The notes beneath the pieces were generated by a model, which saw only the letters and a list, made by a program, of their open reading frames with translations, did not search any database and had not been told where the DNA came from. DNA of 64,000 bases from Gemmatimonadaceae bacterium (GTDB taxonomy: Bacteria > Gemmatimonadota > Gemmatimonadetes > Gemmatimonadales > Gemmatimonadaceae). Shown here piece by piece: positions 16,645 to 26,218 of this stretch (position 1 is its first letter; every line of letters starts with the position of its first letter). The DNA lies in NCBI GenBank assembly GCA_019637355.1, contig JAHBVT010000001.1:2449192-2513191 (forward strand), read 5' to 3'. The position numbers were made by a program, and so were the translations under genes.

Positions 16645-18725
16645 CCGCGACCGTCGTGCGCGGGGCCTGCCCGCTCGACTGCCCCGACACCTGCGCGACG
16701 CTGGTGACCGTCGAGGACGGGCGCGCCACCAAGATCCAGGGCGACAAGGCGCATCCGTTCACGCAGGGATTCCTCTGCACCAAGGTCAACCGCTATCTCG
16801 AGCGCTCGTATCATCCCGACCGCGTGCTCACGCCGCTGCGCCGCGTCGGGCCCAAGGGGCCGGGTGCGCAGTTCGTGGAAGCTTCCTGGGACGAAGCCCT
16901 CGGCGCCATCGCCGAGAAGCTCAACGCCATCCGCAATTCGGACGCGGGGCCGCAGGCCATCCTGCCCTACTCCTACGCCGGCACGATGGGCCTGCTGCAG
17001 GGCGAGAGCATCGACCGACGCTTCTTCCACTTGCTCGGCGCCTCCAAGCTCGACCGCACCATCTGCGCCGCCGCTGGCGCCGCCGGAATGAAGATGACCG
17101 TCGGCGGCAGCGTCGGCGCCGACGCCGAGGAGCTGCGCAACAGCGATCTCGTCATCCTCTGGGGCACCAACACGCTGACCAGCAACCCGCACCTCTGGCC
17201 GCACGTGCTCGAGGCGCGGGCCAAGGGCGCGTCGGTGTTGTGCATCGATCCGATCCGCACGCGCACCGCCGAGCAGTGCGACGAATGGATTGCCATCCGG
17301 CCCGGCACGGATGCCGCGCTCGCGCTGGGCCTGATGCACGTGATCTTCGAGGAAGGGCTCGAGGACGCCGACTACCTGCAGCAGTACACGCTGGGCGCCG
17401 ACGAACTGCGCCTGCGCGTGAAGCGGTATCCGCCGGAGCGCGTGGCCGAGCTCACTGGCATCCCCGCCGAGCGCATCGTGACGCTGGCGCGACAGTACGC
17501 GGCCGCCAAGGCGGCCTTCGTGCGCATCAACTATGGATTGCAGCGCCACGGCGGCGGTGCGATGGCCGTGCGCGCCATCGCCTGTCTTCCTGCCGTGGTG
17601 GGCCACTGGCGGCGTCCCGGCGGCGGTGTGCAGCTCTCGGCCTCCGCGAACTTCGCGTTCAACAAGGCCGTGCTGCAGCGCGAGGATCTCTCGCCGCCCG
17701 GCACGCGCATCATCAATATGTCGTTGCTCGGCGAGGCGCTCACCAAGCCAGATGCCGGCGTCGGCGGCCCGCCGGTGCAGGCCATCGTCGTGTACAACTC
17801 CAATCCCGCCGCCATCGCGCCCGACCACGGCAACGTCACCGCCGGCTTCGCCCGCGACGACCTGTTCGTGGTTGTGCTCGAGCACTTCCGCACCGACACC
17901 ACGGACTACGCGGATTGGATTCTGCCGGCGACGACGCAGCTCGAGCACTGGGACGTGCACAGCTCGTACGGGCATTTATACGCCAGCCTGAATCGGCCGG
18001 CCATCGCGCCCTGCGGCCAGGCCTTGCCCAACACCGAGATCTTCCGGCGGCTCGCCGCGCGGATGGGACTCGATCACGAGTCCCTGCGTGACGACGACGT
18101 GACATTGATCAAGCAGGCCCTCGCGTCCGAGGACCCGCGGATGCGCAGCGTGAACTGGGAGGCACTCGAGGCCAATGGCTGGGCGCGCCTGAGTGTGCCG
18201 CGGCCCTTCGTGCCCTTCGCCAAGGGCGGATTTCTGACGCCGAGCGGCAAGTGCGAGTTCTCTTCGCAGCGGATGGCGGATCTGGGGATGGATCCCCTGC
18301 CGGACTTCACGCCGCCGCACGAGTTCCCGGAATCCGTGCCTGACCTCGCGGCCAGATATCCACTCACGCTGATCTCGTCGCCGGCGCACCAGTTTATGAA
18401 TTCGTCGTTCGTGAACGTCGGTCCGTTGCAGCGCGCGGCGCGCGAGCCGGAGGTGGCGCTGCATCCGCAGGACGCCGAGCGGCGGGGGATCGCCGAGGGG
18501 CAGATGGTGGAGGTGCGCAACGACCGCGGGCATTTCGTGGGACGCGCGCGGATTCGCGAGGGGATCCGCGAGGGCGTGGCCTGGGCGCCCGGGGTGTGGT
18601 GGGCGAAGCTGTCGGTGGATGGGAAGAACGTGAATGCGACGACGTCGCAGCGGCTGACGGATATGGGCGGGGGGCCGACGTTCTATGACAATCTGGTTGA
18701 AGTGCGGACAGTGGAGACGTTGTAG
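16641..18725 (+). CDS. Molybdopterin-dependent oxidoreductase (DMSO reductase family)
   Basis: 694-residue single-chain molybdoenzyme. An N-terminal 4Fe-4S site is present (CPLDCPDTC followed by FLCTK), then the molybdopterin domain with ILPYSYAGTMG, DLVILWGTNTLTSNPH, CIDPIRTRTAEQCDEWI and RPGTDAALALGLMHVI. The C-terminal molybdopterin-dinucleotide-binding domain has LISSPAHQFMNSS and VALHPQDAERRGIAEGQ. There is no Tat signal, so it should be cytoplasmic. The exact substrate cannot be told; relatives include formate dehydrogenase-like and BisC-like proteins. It is the last gene of the glc operon, coupled to ygfZ by ATGA. A neighbouring ferredoxin-type subunit is missing. Confidence 0.88.
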   Translation: MTATVVRGACPLDCPDTCATLVTVEDGRATKIQGDKAHPFTQGFLCTKVNRYLERSYHPDRVLTPLRRVGPKGPGAQFVEASWDEALGAIAEKLNAIRNSDAGPQAILPYSYAGTMGLLQGESIDRRFFHLLGASKLDRTICAAAGAAGMKMTVGGSVGADAEELRNSDLVILWGTNTLTSNPHLWPHVLEARAKGASVLCIDPIRTRTAEQCDEWIAIRPGTDAALALGLMHVIFEEGLEDADYLQQYTLGADELRLRVKRYPPERVAELTGIPAERIVTLARQYAAAKAAFVRINYGLQRHGGGAMAVRAIACLPAVVGHWRRPGGGVQLSASANFAFNKAVLQREDLSPPGTRIINMSLLGEALTKPDAGVGGPPVQAIVVYNSNPAAIAPDHGNVTAGFARDDLFVVVLEHFRTDTTDYADWILPATTQLEHWDVHSSYGHLYASLNRPAIAPCGQALPNTEIFRRLAARMGLDHESLRDDDVTLIKQALASEDPRMRSVNWEALEANGWARLSVPRPFVPFAKGGFLTPSGKCEFSSQRMADLGMDPLPDFTPPHEFPESVPDLAARYPLTLISSPAHQFMNSSFVNVGPLQRAAREPEVALHPQDAERRGIAEGQMVEVRNDRGHFVGRARIREGIREGVAWAPGVWWAKLSVDGKNVNATTSQRLTDMGGGPTFYDNLVEVRTVETL

Positions 18726-18746
18726 CGACGCCGCTGATCGCAGGGG

Positions 18747-19976
18747 TCAGTGCGCCGTCAACTCCCCCTCCCGCCTAAACACCCACAGCGCAAACACCAA
18801 CATCGCCCCCGCCGTCCCCCCGATCGCCCACGCCGTCCCGAACGCCCGCGCCAGCACACCCGCCACGAAGCTCCCGATCGGCGCGCCCCCGATGTACACC
18901 ATTATGTACAGCGAGAGCACGCGCCCGCGCAGCGCGTCAGGCACGACTTCCTGCAGCCGCGAGTTCACCAGCGCGTTGTTCACGATCATCGTGATGCCCA
19001 CCACGAAGAGCAGCAATCCGTTTAGCGGCACGTAGCGCACGAGCGCGAAGACCACCAGCAGCGCCGGGAACAGGTGCGACGCGATGTACAGCGTCCGCCC
19101 CTTCCGCACCCCGCCGCCGGTCGCAGCGACGGCCAACGCACCGACCATCGCGCCGATGCCCAGCGACGCCATCAGCGCGCCGTAGCCCTCGGCGCCGAGC
19201 CCGAGCAGGTCGCGCGCGACCACCGGCAGCAAGGTGATGACGGGAACGCCGAGGATGGAGAACACCATCGCCACGAGCATCAAGGCCGGCAGCGGCGCGG
19301 TGCCGCGCACGTAGCGCAGCGCCTCGGCTAGGCCGGCGCGCAGCCCCTGCCCGGCGCCCCCGCCCTCGCGCGCTGACGCGGGCAACGCGAGCATCGCGAG
19401 GCCGATCAGCACGGCCAGGAAGCTCAGCGCATTGAGCCCGAAGGTCCACGCGATGCCGAACTTGGCGATGACCACGGCGGCGATGCTGGGACCAAGCACG
19501 CGCGCGAGGTTGAAGCCCATCGAGTTGAGCCCGATCGCCTTGGGCAGGTCGGCGCGGTCGACGAGGTGCACCCACAGGGCCTGCCGCGCCGGGATCTCGA
19601 AGGCGGCGAGCAAGCCGCCGATGCTGGTGAGCGCGATCAACCAGCCAATCGTGAGATGCCCCGTCCACGCCAACCACCACAGCACGGTCGCTTCCAGCAG
19701 CATCAGCGACTGCGCGACGCGGATCACGCGCAGCTTGTCGGCGCGGTCGGCCAGCATCCCGCCGGGCAGCGAGAACAGGAGAATCGGCAGCGTGCCCGCC
19801 GCCGCGACGAGGCCGACGACGAAGGCGTCGTTCGACAGCTCCAGCGCAAGCCAGCCGACCGCCACCTGCTGCATCCACGACCCGACCAGCGAGATGGTCT
19901 GCCCCGTCCAGAAGATCCGGAAGTTCCGGTAGCGGACCAGCGTCCGGAACGGGTTCAGGGAGTGGGTGTCGGCCAT
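18747..19976 (-). CDS. MFS transporter (MFS_3/EntS-like exporter)
   Basis: 409-residue major facilitator with about 12 hydrophobic helices. The N-terminal part reads RNFRIFWTGQTISLVGSWMQ, common in the EntS/MFS_3 branch, and the loop 2-3 motif A region is LPGGMLADRADKLRVI. Homologues export siderophores or small drugs; no substrate can be inferred here. The ATG at 19976 is preferred over an upstream GTG-type extension of nine residues. The gene ends 21 bp from the molybdoenzyme gene (convergent) and is divergent from the CaCA antiporter gene with 67 bp between them. Confidence 0.88.
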   Translation of the reverse strand: MADTHSLNPFRTLVRYRNFRIFWTGQTISLVGSWMQQVAVGWLALELSNDAFVVGLVAAAGTLPILLFSLPGGMLADRADKLRVIRVAQSLMLLEATVLWWLAWTGHLTIGWLIALTSIGGLLAAFEIPARQALWVHLVDRADLPKAIGLNSMGFNLARVLGPSIAAVVIAKFGIAWTFGLNALSFLAVLIGLAMLALPASAREGGGAGQGLRAGLAEALRYVRGTAPLPALMLVAMVFSILGVPVITLLPVVARDLLGLGAEGYGALMASLGIGAMVGALAVAATGGGVRKGRTLYIASHLFPALLVVFALVRYVPLNGLLLFVVGITMIVNNALVNSRLQEVVPDALRGRVLSLYIMVYIGGAPIGSFVAGVLARAFGTAWAIGGTAGAMLVFALWVFRREGELTAH

Positions 19977-20043
19977 ACGCGGTGAAATCTCGCCGCGGCA
20001 CACCCCCCGTGACAGGGCGGCGCCGCGGCTTCATCTTGCCCCG

Positions 20044-21018
20044 ATGGAGTTCTTGGTCCCCGTCCTGTTCCTCGCCGCCGGCATCGCGCTGCTCGGCTTC
20101 GGCGCGGATGTCCTAGTCCGCGGCGCAGTGGGCCTCGCGACGCTGGCGCGGGTGTCGAGCGCGGTCATCGGGCTCACCATCGTCGCAATGGGCACCTCGC
20201 TGCCGGAGCTCACGGTCGGCGTCGCCGCCTCGCTCAAGGGCGCCAGCGACATCGGCGTCGGCAACGTCGTCGGCGTGAACGTCTTCAACGTCTGCGTGGT
20301 GCTGGGCATCTCGGCGCTGATCCTCCCGATGCGCGTCCACGGCGCGGCGGTGCGCCTGGAATGGCCGTTTATGTTCCTCGCCAGCTTCATCCTCTTCCTG
20401 CTGGCGCGCGACGGCACGCTGGACCGCGTCGAAGGCGCGTTCTTCGTCGTCAGCCTCGGGTTGTTCGTCGCCTATGTGGTGCGCATCGGCCGCAAGGACG
20501 TGCAGGGCGAGGAGAAGGCAGACCTGCAGGAGCTCATCGAGCTAAAGACCTTCGGCGATCGCCTGCGCCGGATGGGTCCGGCGCTGGGCCTAATCGGCGG
20601 CGGCATCGCCGTGCTGATCGTCGGCGGCGAGGTGCTGATGCGCGGCGCGCTCAGCCTTGCGCACAGCGCCGGGATGTCGGAGCGGATGATCGGCCTGACG
20701 GTGGTGGCCTTCGGCACCGGCACGCCTGAGGTCGCCACGGCCATCGTCGCCGCGCGACGCGGCCAGAGCGAGCTCGCACTCGGCAACGTCATCGGTTCCA
20801 ACATCGTCAACATCCTCGGCATCCTCGGCGTCACCGCGCTCATCCGGCCGCTCGCGCTGGACCCGGCGGCGGTGAACCACGACATCCCGTGGATGCTCGG
20901 CTTCTCGTTGGTGCTGCTGCCGATTATGCGCCGCGGGTCGGTGATCGACCGCAGCGAAGGCGCGTTGCTGCTGGTGGCGTACGTCGGATACCTGGTGCTG
21001 CTCGCGCTGGGCTACTGA
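20044..21018 (+). CDS. CaCA-family sodium/calcium antiporter-like protein
   Basis: 324-residue inner-membrane cation exchanger with about 10 helices in two inverted halves. Each half carries the ion-binding alpha repeat: GTSLPELTVGV near residue 52 and GTGTPEVATAI near 230, each followed by GNVVGVNVFN or GNVIGSNIVN. This is the YrbG/K(+)-dependent exchanger branch. It probably extrudes calcium using sodium or protons, based on the family. The ATG at 20044 begins at the first hydrophobic helix; the longer frame overlaps the divergent MFS promoter region. Confidence 0.92.
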   Translation: MEFLVPVLFLAAGIALLGFGADVLVRGAVGLATLARVSSAVIGLTIVAMGTSLPELTVGVAASLKGASDIGVGNVVGVNVFNVCVVLGISALILPMRVHGAAVRLEWPFMFLASFILFLLARDGTLDRVEGAFFVVSLGLFVAYVVRIGRKDVQGEEKADLQELIELKTFGDRLRRMGPALGLIGGGIAVLIVGGEVLMRGALSLAHSAGMSERMIGLTVVAFGTGTPEVATAIVAARRGQSELALGNVIGSNIVNILGILGVTALIRPLALDPAAVNHDIPWMLGFSLVLLPIMRRGSVIDRSEGALLLVAYVGYLVLLALGY

Positions 21019-21037
21019 GCGACGGCCTGCGCGGCGG

Positions 21038-21847
21038 CTACTTCCGCCCGCCGGTCCACACCGCGACGATGCCGCAGGTGCCGCGGCCGGAGGGAACGGC
21101 CGCCTGGAGCTCGTAGGGCGCGTTCGATACGCTCGGGTAGATCTCGATCGCGCTGATCTCGTTGCCGGACACGAACTGGTTGATGTCCGGGTTCCGCGTC
21201 CCCGCACCCATTGACGGCGGGCGGTATGACCCATCGCGCCGGATCGACGTCGGCACCTGCTCCACCACCTCGTCCTGCGAGGTGCCCTGCACCAGTTGCC
21301 CGTCGACCACGAGATTCAGCGGACAGCCGCCACGGCCAAGCAACACGGCCCGCCCGTCCCCGAGCCGCCCGATGCTGGCGTAGCGCGCATCGCGCAGGGC
21401 CTGCGTAAGCGTCATCGGCAGTTGGAGCTCCAACTGCTCCGGCGTGATGAAATCCCCAACCGTCGCCCCACGGCGCACGCGTTCCATCCGGTCGTAGAAG
21501 CCGCGGCGCGCAAGCGGCGTATCGCGGACGCCCACCACCTCCACCGCGCCGAGCGTCTGCACCACGCGCCCCATCACAAACTCGAGTGTGTCCGGCGCTG
21601 GTAGCCGCACCCAGCGATCCAGCGGCGTGTAGCCGATTCGCCGCACCCGGATGTGCACCGAGTCGCGGCCGCGAAACGTGAGCTCGCCGTGTCCCGTCGA
21701 GTCCAGCGTGATTGGCGTGCCCACGGACGGCTGCACGTACGCATAGGCGACCGATGCGCCGCTTCCATCGCGCACCACGACGTTCGACTTCTGCGCGTCC
21801 ACCGCGGTGGCGCAGAGGCAAGCGAGCGGGAAGATGGCAAGACGCAT
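21038..21847 (-). CDS. Secreted Plug-domain/carboxypeptidase-regulatory-like protein
   Basis: 269 residues with an N-terminal signal peptide (MRLAIFPLACLCATAVDAQ). A short carboxypeptidase-regulatory-like (transthyretin-type) beta domain follows at residues about 22-90 (VVRDGSGASVAYAYVQPSVG, RVRRIGYTPLD), then a TonB-receptor Plug-like segment at about 95-240 (LVVDGQLVQGTSQDEVV, ISAIEIYPSVSNAPYEL). No beta-barrel follows, so it is not a receptor. Such free Plug-like proteins are frequent in Gemmatimonadota and related phyla; the function is unknown. Convergent with the CaCA gene (19-bp gap). Confidence 0.72.
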   Translation of the reverse strand: MRLAIFPLACLCATAVDAQKSNVVVRDGSGASVAYAYVQPSVGTPITLDSTGHGELTFRGRDSVHIRVRRIGYTPLDRWVRLPAPDTLEFVMGRVVQTLGAVEVVGVRDTPLARRGFYDRMERVRRGATVGDFITPEQLELQLPMTLTQALRDARYASIGRLGDGRAVLLGRGGCPLNLVVDGQLVQGTSQDEVVEQVPTSIRRDGSYRPPSMGAGTRNPDINQFVSGNEISAIEIYPSVSNAPYELQAAVPSGRGTCGIVAVWTGGRK

Positions 21848-21952
21848 CGGGACCGGACCGGCGAGGGGACTTCCCAGATTTACCCCCGCCCGGATGCCCC
21901 CGCCACCGCCCCCGCGGTTGCCCGCCACGCGGCCGACGCCCAGATTCGCCTG

Positions 21953-23131
21953 ATGAACCGCCGCGACCTCCTCCGCGCCGCCACCGGCGCCAGTCTCGCC
22001 GCCCTCGGCGCCCCCGCCATCCTCCGCCGACGGCACCGGCTCTTCGCCGACTCCCCCACCGACTACTCGGCGCGCACCATCGGTCTCATCCGCGAGAACC
22101 CGGTGGTGGATATGCTCTGCCAGTTCGCGTTCTCGGACTTCCGCGAGGAGGAAAGCCCGCCCCGCGCCGTGCGCTGGCTGCAGAACCCGCGCAGCTTCAC
22201 GGCCGAAGACTTCGCGCGCTTCCGCGCCTCGGGCGTAACGGCGCTGGCGTTGGGACACGGCGCCTCAAGCTACGAAGGTGGCGTGCAGTGGGCGGCCCAG
22301 TGGAACGGCTTCATCGCCTCGCGCAGCGAATGGTTCCGTCGCGTGGACAGCGCCGACGACCTCCGACGCACCGCCGCCGACGGACGCGTCGGCATCATCC
22401 TCACGACGCAGGATGCGGGACACTTCCGCAGCGTGAACGACGTGGACACGTTCTACCGCCTCGGCCAACGCGTGGCGCAGCTCACCTACAACACGCAGAA
22501 CCGGCTCGGCGCCGGCTTCCTCGAGCACCGCGACGGCGGCCTCACCGTGTTCGGCGGCGAGATCCTCAAGCGGATGGAGAGCGTGGGGATGGCGGTGGAC
22601 CTCTCGCACTGCGCCGACCAGACGACGATGGACGCGATCGACGCCGCGACGAAGCCGCCGGTGTTCACGCACGCCACGGCGCGGGGCATCCTGCCGGACT
22701 GCCGACGCTGCAAGACGGACGAATCCATCCGCGCACTCGCGGCGAAGGGCGGCGTGGTAGGCATCGCAATGATCCGCTTTATGGTCCGGCCCGCACCGCC
22801 GGTCACGGTGGAGCACGTGGTGGATCACGTCGAGCACATCATCAAGATCGCCGGCGCCGAGCACGTGGGCATCGGCTCCGACCTCGATATGGCCGGCCTC
22901 GCGAACGCCGTGCCGCGCAGCGGCCCGATCGCGCCCACCTCGCAGCCCAACTTCGATCGCTACAATGCGTACTTCGCCGAGGACGGCGGCGCGCACGTGG
23001 ATGGCCTCAACCACCACCGCCGCACCTTCGACCTCGTCGAGGCGATGGTGCGGCGGCGGCACTCCGATGCGACCATCCGCGGACTGCTCGGCGGCAACTT
23101 CATCCGGGCGATGGCGGCCACCTGGGCCTGA
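21953..23131 (+). CDS. M19 (renal dipeptidase-like) protein with Tat signal
   Basis: 392 residues. The N-terminus MNRRDLLRAATGASLAALGAP is a twin-arginine signal, so export in folded form is likely. The body matches membrane dipeptidase (M19) in FYRLGQRVAQLTYNTQNRLG, GLTVFGGEILKRMESVGM, VDLSHCADQTTMDAI, THATARG and HVGIGSDLDM. Two Zn-ligand His positions (in DLSH and THATAR) are kept, but the family HxD near the N-terminus (DGHND) is VDMLCQ here, and the bridging Glu region reads TTQDAGHF. It may be catalytically altered or bind metal differently. The start at 21953 is chosen because it begins the Tat signal. Confidence 0.83.
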   Translation: MNRRDLLRAATGASLAALGAPAILRRRHRLFADSPTDYSARTIGLIRENPVVDMLCQFAFSDFREEESPPRAVRWLQNPRSFTAEDFARFRASGVTALALGHGASSYEGGVQWAAQWNGFIASRSEWFRRVDSADDLRRTAADGRVGIILTTQDAGHFRSVNDVDTFYRLGQRVAQLTYNTQNRLGAGFLEHRDGGLTVFGGEILKRMESVGMAVDLSHCADQTTMDAIDAATKPPVFTHATARGILPDCRRCKTDESIRALAAKGGVVGIAMIRFMVRPAPPVTVEHVVDHVEHIIKIAGAEHVGIGSDLDMAGLANAVPRSGPIAPTSQPNFDRYNAYFAEDGGAHVDGLNHHRRTFDLVEAMVRRRHSDATIRGLLGGNFIRAMAATWA

Positions 23132-23150
23132 GCGCGCTCGCGCTCAGGCC
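23125..23150. terminator. Bidirectional hairpin containing both stop codons
   Basis: GGCCTGAGCG (23125-23134) and CGCTCAGGCC (23141-23150) form a perfect 10-bp stem with a 6-base loop. The stop codon of the M19 gene (plus) and the stop of the RND gene (minus) both lie inside the stem, so it could terminate or insulate both convergent genes. No T-tract follows. Confidence 0.55.
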
Positions 23151-26100
23151 GTGACCACCGCGAACTCGCCGGTCTGCGTGACTTCCTCCTGCGTCGGTGG
23201 CAGGAGCTTGTAGAGCACCGGCGTCACGAGGCGCGAGAGCAGCGTCGAGCTGATTAATCCGCCGATGATGACGATGGCCAGCGGCGAGTAGAGCGAGCTG
23301 CCTTGGATGGCCAGCGGCATCAACCCGCCGATCGCCGTCAGCGACGTGAGCACGATCGGCACGAAGCGCACCTTCCCTGCCCGCTCGATGGCCTCGTCGA
23401 GCCCCATCCCGCCGGCACGCAGTTGGTTGGTGAAGTCCACCAGCAGGATCGAGCTCTTGATCTCGATGCCGATGAGCGCGACGAAGCCGATCACCGAGCT
23501 GAAGCTCAGCGTGTAGCCGGTGACCCAGAGCCCGACGAGGCCGCCGATGACGCCGAGCGGGATGACTGAGCTTACGATGAGCATCCCGCGGAAGGTCTTG
23601 AACTCCAGGATGAGGATGGCGAGGATGCCGAACACCGCGATGAGGATGGCGGCGCCGAGCCCGCCGAAGCTCTCCTGGCGACTGGCGATCTCGCCGGCGG
23701 CGGTGATGCGGTAGCCGTCCGGCAGCGTCAGTGTGTCGAGCTGTGCCAGGATGTTGCGCGTGACGCGGTCGGTGTTGAAGCCGGTGCGCACCTGTGAGGT
23801 CACCGTGACGGCCCGCTGGCCGTCGTAGTGCTGGATGACCGGCGGCGAGGTCTCGAACTCCAACGACGCGATCTGGCGTACCGGCACCTGCGCTCCGGTG
23901 ACCGCCCCGGCATAGATGCGGTCGAGTACCTCGGGGCCCTTCCGCGGCGGACCGGGCAGGCGGAGCATCACCGCGTACTCCTCGCCGTCGGCATCGCGCA
24001 GGTGACCGGCGGCGAGGCCTTCGAGGCCGAAGCGCACGGCGCGGTCCACCTCGGCCGTCGGCACGCCATAGAGCCCGGCCTTGGCGCGGTCGGTGCGCAG
24101 GCGCAGGTCCGTGCGCGAGACGCGCAGCGGGTTCACGACGTCGCGCGAACCATCCGTGCGCTCGAGGATCCGTTCCACGCGCGCAGCGATGTCGCGCAGC
24201 GCGTCCAGGTCCGGCCCGGTCACGCGCATCGCGATGGGCGCGTCGATCGGCGGGCCGTTCTCGAACTCCGTCACCTGGATGCGTGCGTCGGGATAGGCAT
24301 CGAACTCGGCGCGCAGCGAGTCGAGCAGCAGCGGCGTCGCGCGCGAGTCGTAGCGGTCCACCAGCACGAAGAGCTCGCCGCGGGTGGTGCGTTCGGCCAG
24401 AGACTGAATGTTGTAGTAGATCTTGGGATTGCCGCGCCCGATGTTGGCGTACACGTGCTGCACCGACTCGCGGCGCAGCAGTGCCCGCTCAGCGAATGCC
24501 ACCGCCGAGTCCGTGACGTGAAGGGCGCTGCCTTCCGGTGAGGCGACCGTGACCAGGAACTGCGGCGTGCCGGCCTTGGGGAACAGCGAGAACCCGATGC
24601 TCGGGATCAGTGCCAGCGCACTGAAGAACAGCGCCGTCGCGACCAGCAGGGTGCGTCCCGGTGCCGCTAGCGCGCGGTGCAGCAGCTTGGCGTAGGTGGC
24701 GTCGATGCCGCGGTTAAGCGCCCGCATAAACACGTTGCCGTGCTCGTCGCCTTCCTCCTTGAGGAACATCGCCGCGAGGAAGGGGATGATCGTGATCGAC
24801 ACCAGCAGCGACGCCAGAATGGTGAACACGACGGCTGCCGGCATCGAGCGGATGAACTTGCCCGGCGTTCCCGGGAGCATCAGCACCGGCAGGAAGGCGA
24901 ACACCAGCGTCGCCGTCGTGCCGATGACCGCCACGAGGATCTGATTGGTGGCCTTGATAGCCGCCTCGACGCGACCGTAGCCCTCGCGCAACCAACGGGC
25001 GATGTTCTCGACGACGACGATCGAGTCGTCCACCAGCAAACCCAGCGCAATCACGAAGCCGACGATGGAGAGCTGGTTGATGCTGTATCCGAACAGCTTG
25101 AGCAGCGTGATGCCGATGGCCAGCGACAACGGGATGGACACCATCACGATGCCCGAGGCGCGGAAGCCCAGCGGCAGCAGCGTCAGGATGACCAACGCGA
25201 TGGCGATGAGGAAATCGGTCGTCAGGCGCGAGAGTCGCAGCCGGACATTGTTGGATTGGTCGAAGGCCCGCTCGAGCTGCATCGAGGCCGGCAACGTGGA
25301 CTGGAAGGCGTCGGCGCTGGCCCAGAGCCGGTCACGCACCGCCATAATGTTCTCGTTGTCCTGCATCGCGGCCGTGATCCACACGGCGCGGCGGCCGTTG
25401 AAGCGCGCCGTGCTGCTGGCGATCTCGTAGTCCCACTCGACTTCGGCGACGTCGCCGAGCCGTACGGATGCGCCCGCCGCACCGCCAATGACGGTGCTGC
25501 GCAGCTGGTCCAGCGAGCGATAGCCGCCGCTGGTCTTCACGTTGAAACGGCGGTTGCCTACGTCAGCCGAGCCACCGGGGATGTTGAGGCTCTCGCTGCC
25601 GACGGCCTGCAGCACGCGGCTGAGCGGAATGCCGAACTCGGCCAGACGGCCGGCATCCAGCGAGACGCGCAGCTCGCGGCTGGGATAGCCCCGGGTCTCC
25701 GCCCGCTTCACGCCCGGCTGGCGCGCAAGGTCGTCGCGCAGCGCGCGGGCCGCTTTGTCGAGTTCGTGGTACGGCGCCGTCTCCGAGACCAGCGCGAACT
25801 GCGCGATGTTCACGTCGGAGGCGTTGATGCGCTGCACCTCCAGCACCGCGAGGTCGCTGGGCAGGCTGCCGCGCAGGGCGTTCACCTCGCGCAGGATCTC
25901 GTCGTACTTGCGGTCGGCATCCACCGAGACCTCGAACTCGGGGATGATGAGCGCGAGGCCGTCTTCAATGGATGCCTTCACGTCGCGAAGGTTCTCGAGC
26001 GCACGGATGCGATCCTCGATTGGATCCACGACCAACTGCTCCATATCCGTCGGGCTCGCGCCGGGATACACGGCGACGATCGGATACACCGGGATCGGGA

Positions 26101-26218
26101 AGGTCGGGTCCTCGGCGCGCGGGATGGTCAGCATCGAGAAGCTGCCCATCGCCAGCATCGCGACGAAAGCCACCAGCATAAACTGGCGGTTGCGGACGCT
26201 GAAGCCGACGATGTTCAC
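23144..26218 (-). CDS. RND-family efflux permease (AcrB/HAE1 or CusA-like)
   Basis: 1024-residue inner-membrane proton-driven efflux pump, close to the normal RND length. It has an N-terminal helix (FSVRNRQFMLVAFVAMLAMG), large periplasmic loops after helices 1 and 7, and the conserved motifs GASPTDMEQLVVDPIED, FVIALGLLVDDSIVVVENI (helix 4 with the proton-relay Asp pair) and FSSVIGFVALIGIEIKSSIL near the C-terminus. It starts with GTG at 26218, overlapping the stop of the adaptor gene (GTGA). It is the third gene of the tolC-adaptor-RND operon under the promoter at 28672-28700. The substrate is not predictable; the HAE1-type helix 4 favours organic compounds over metals. Confidence 0.93.
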   Translation of the reverse strand: MNIVGFSVRNRQFMLVAFVAMLAMGSFSMLTIPRAEDPTFPIPVYPIVAVYPGASPTDMEQLVVDPIEDRIRALENLRDVKASIEDGLALIIPEFEVSVDADRKYDEILREVNALRGSLPSDLAVLEVQRINASDVNIAQFALVSETAPYHELDKAARALRDDLARQPGVKRAETRGYPSRELRVSLDAGRLAEFGIPLSRVLQAVGSESLNIPGGSADVGNRRFNVKTSGGYRSLDQLRSTVIGGAAGASVRLGDVAEVEWDYEIASSTARFNGRRAVWITAAMQDNENIMAVRDRLWASADAFQSTLPASMQLERAFDQSNNVRLRLSRLTTDFLIAIALVILTLLPLGFRASGIVMVSIPLSLAIGITLLKLFGYSINQLSIVGFVIALGLLVDDSIVVVENIARWLREGYGRVEAAIKATNQILVAVIGTTATLVFAFLPVLMLPGTPGKFIRSMPAAVVFTILASLLVSITIIPFLAAMFLKEEGDEHGNVFMRALNRGIDATYAKLLHRALAAPGRTLLVATALFFSALALIPSIGFSLFPKAGTPQFLVTVASPEGSALHVTDSAVAFAERALLRRESVQHVYANIGRGNPKIYYNIQSLAERTTRGELFVLVDRYDSRATPLLLDSLRAEFDAYPDARIQVTEFENGPPIDAPIAMRVTGPDLDALRDIAARVERILERTDGSRDVVNPLRVSRTDLRLRTDRAKAGLYGVPTAEVDRAVRFGLEGLAAGHLRDADGEEYAVMLRLPGPPRKGPEVLDRIYAGAVTGAQVPVRQIASLEFETSPPVIQHYDGQRAVTVTSQVRTGFNTDRVTRNILAQLDTLTLPDGYRITAAGEIASRQESFGGLGAAILIAVFGILAILILEFKTFRGMLIVSSVIPLGVIGGLVGLWVTGYTLSFSSVIGFVALIGIEIKSSILLVDFTNQLRAGGMGLDEAIERAGKVRFVPIVLTSLTAIGGLMPLAIQGSSLYSPLAIVIIGGLISSTLLSRLVTPVLYKLLPPTQEEVTQTGEFAVVTA

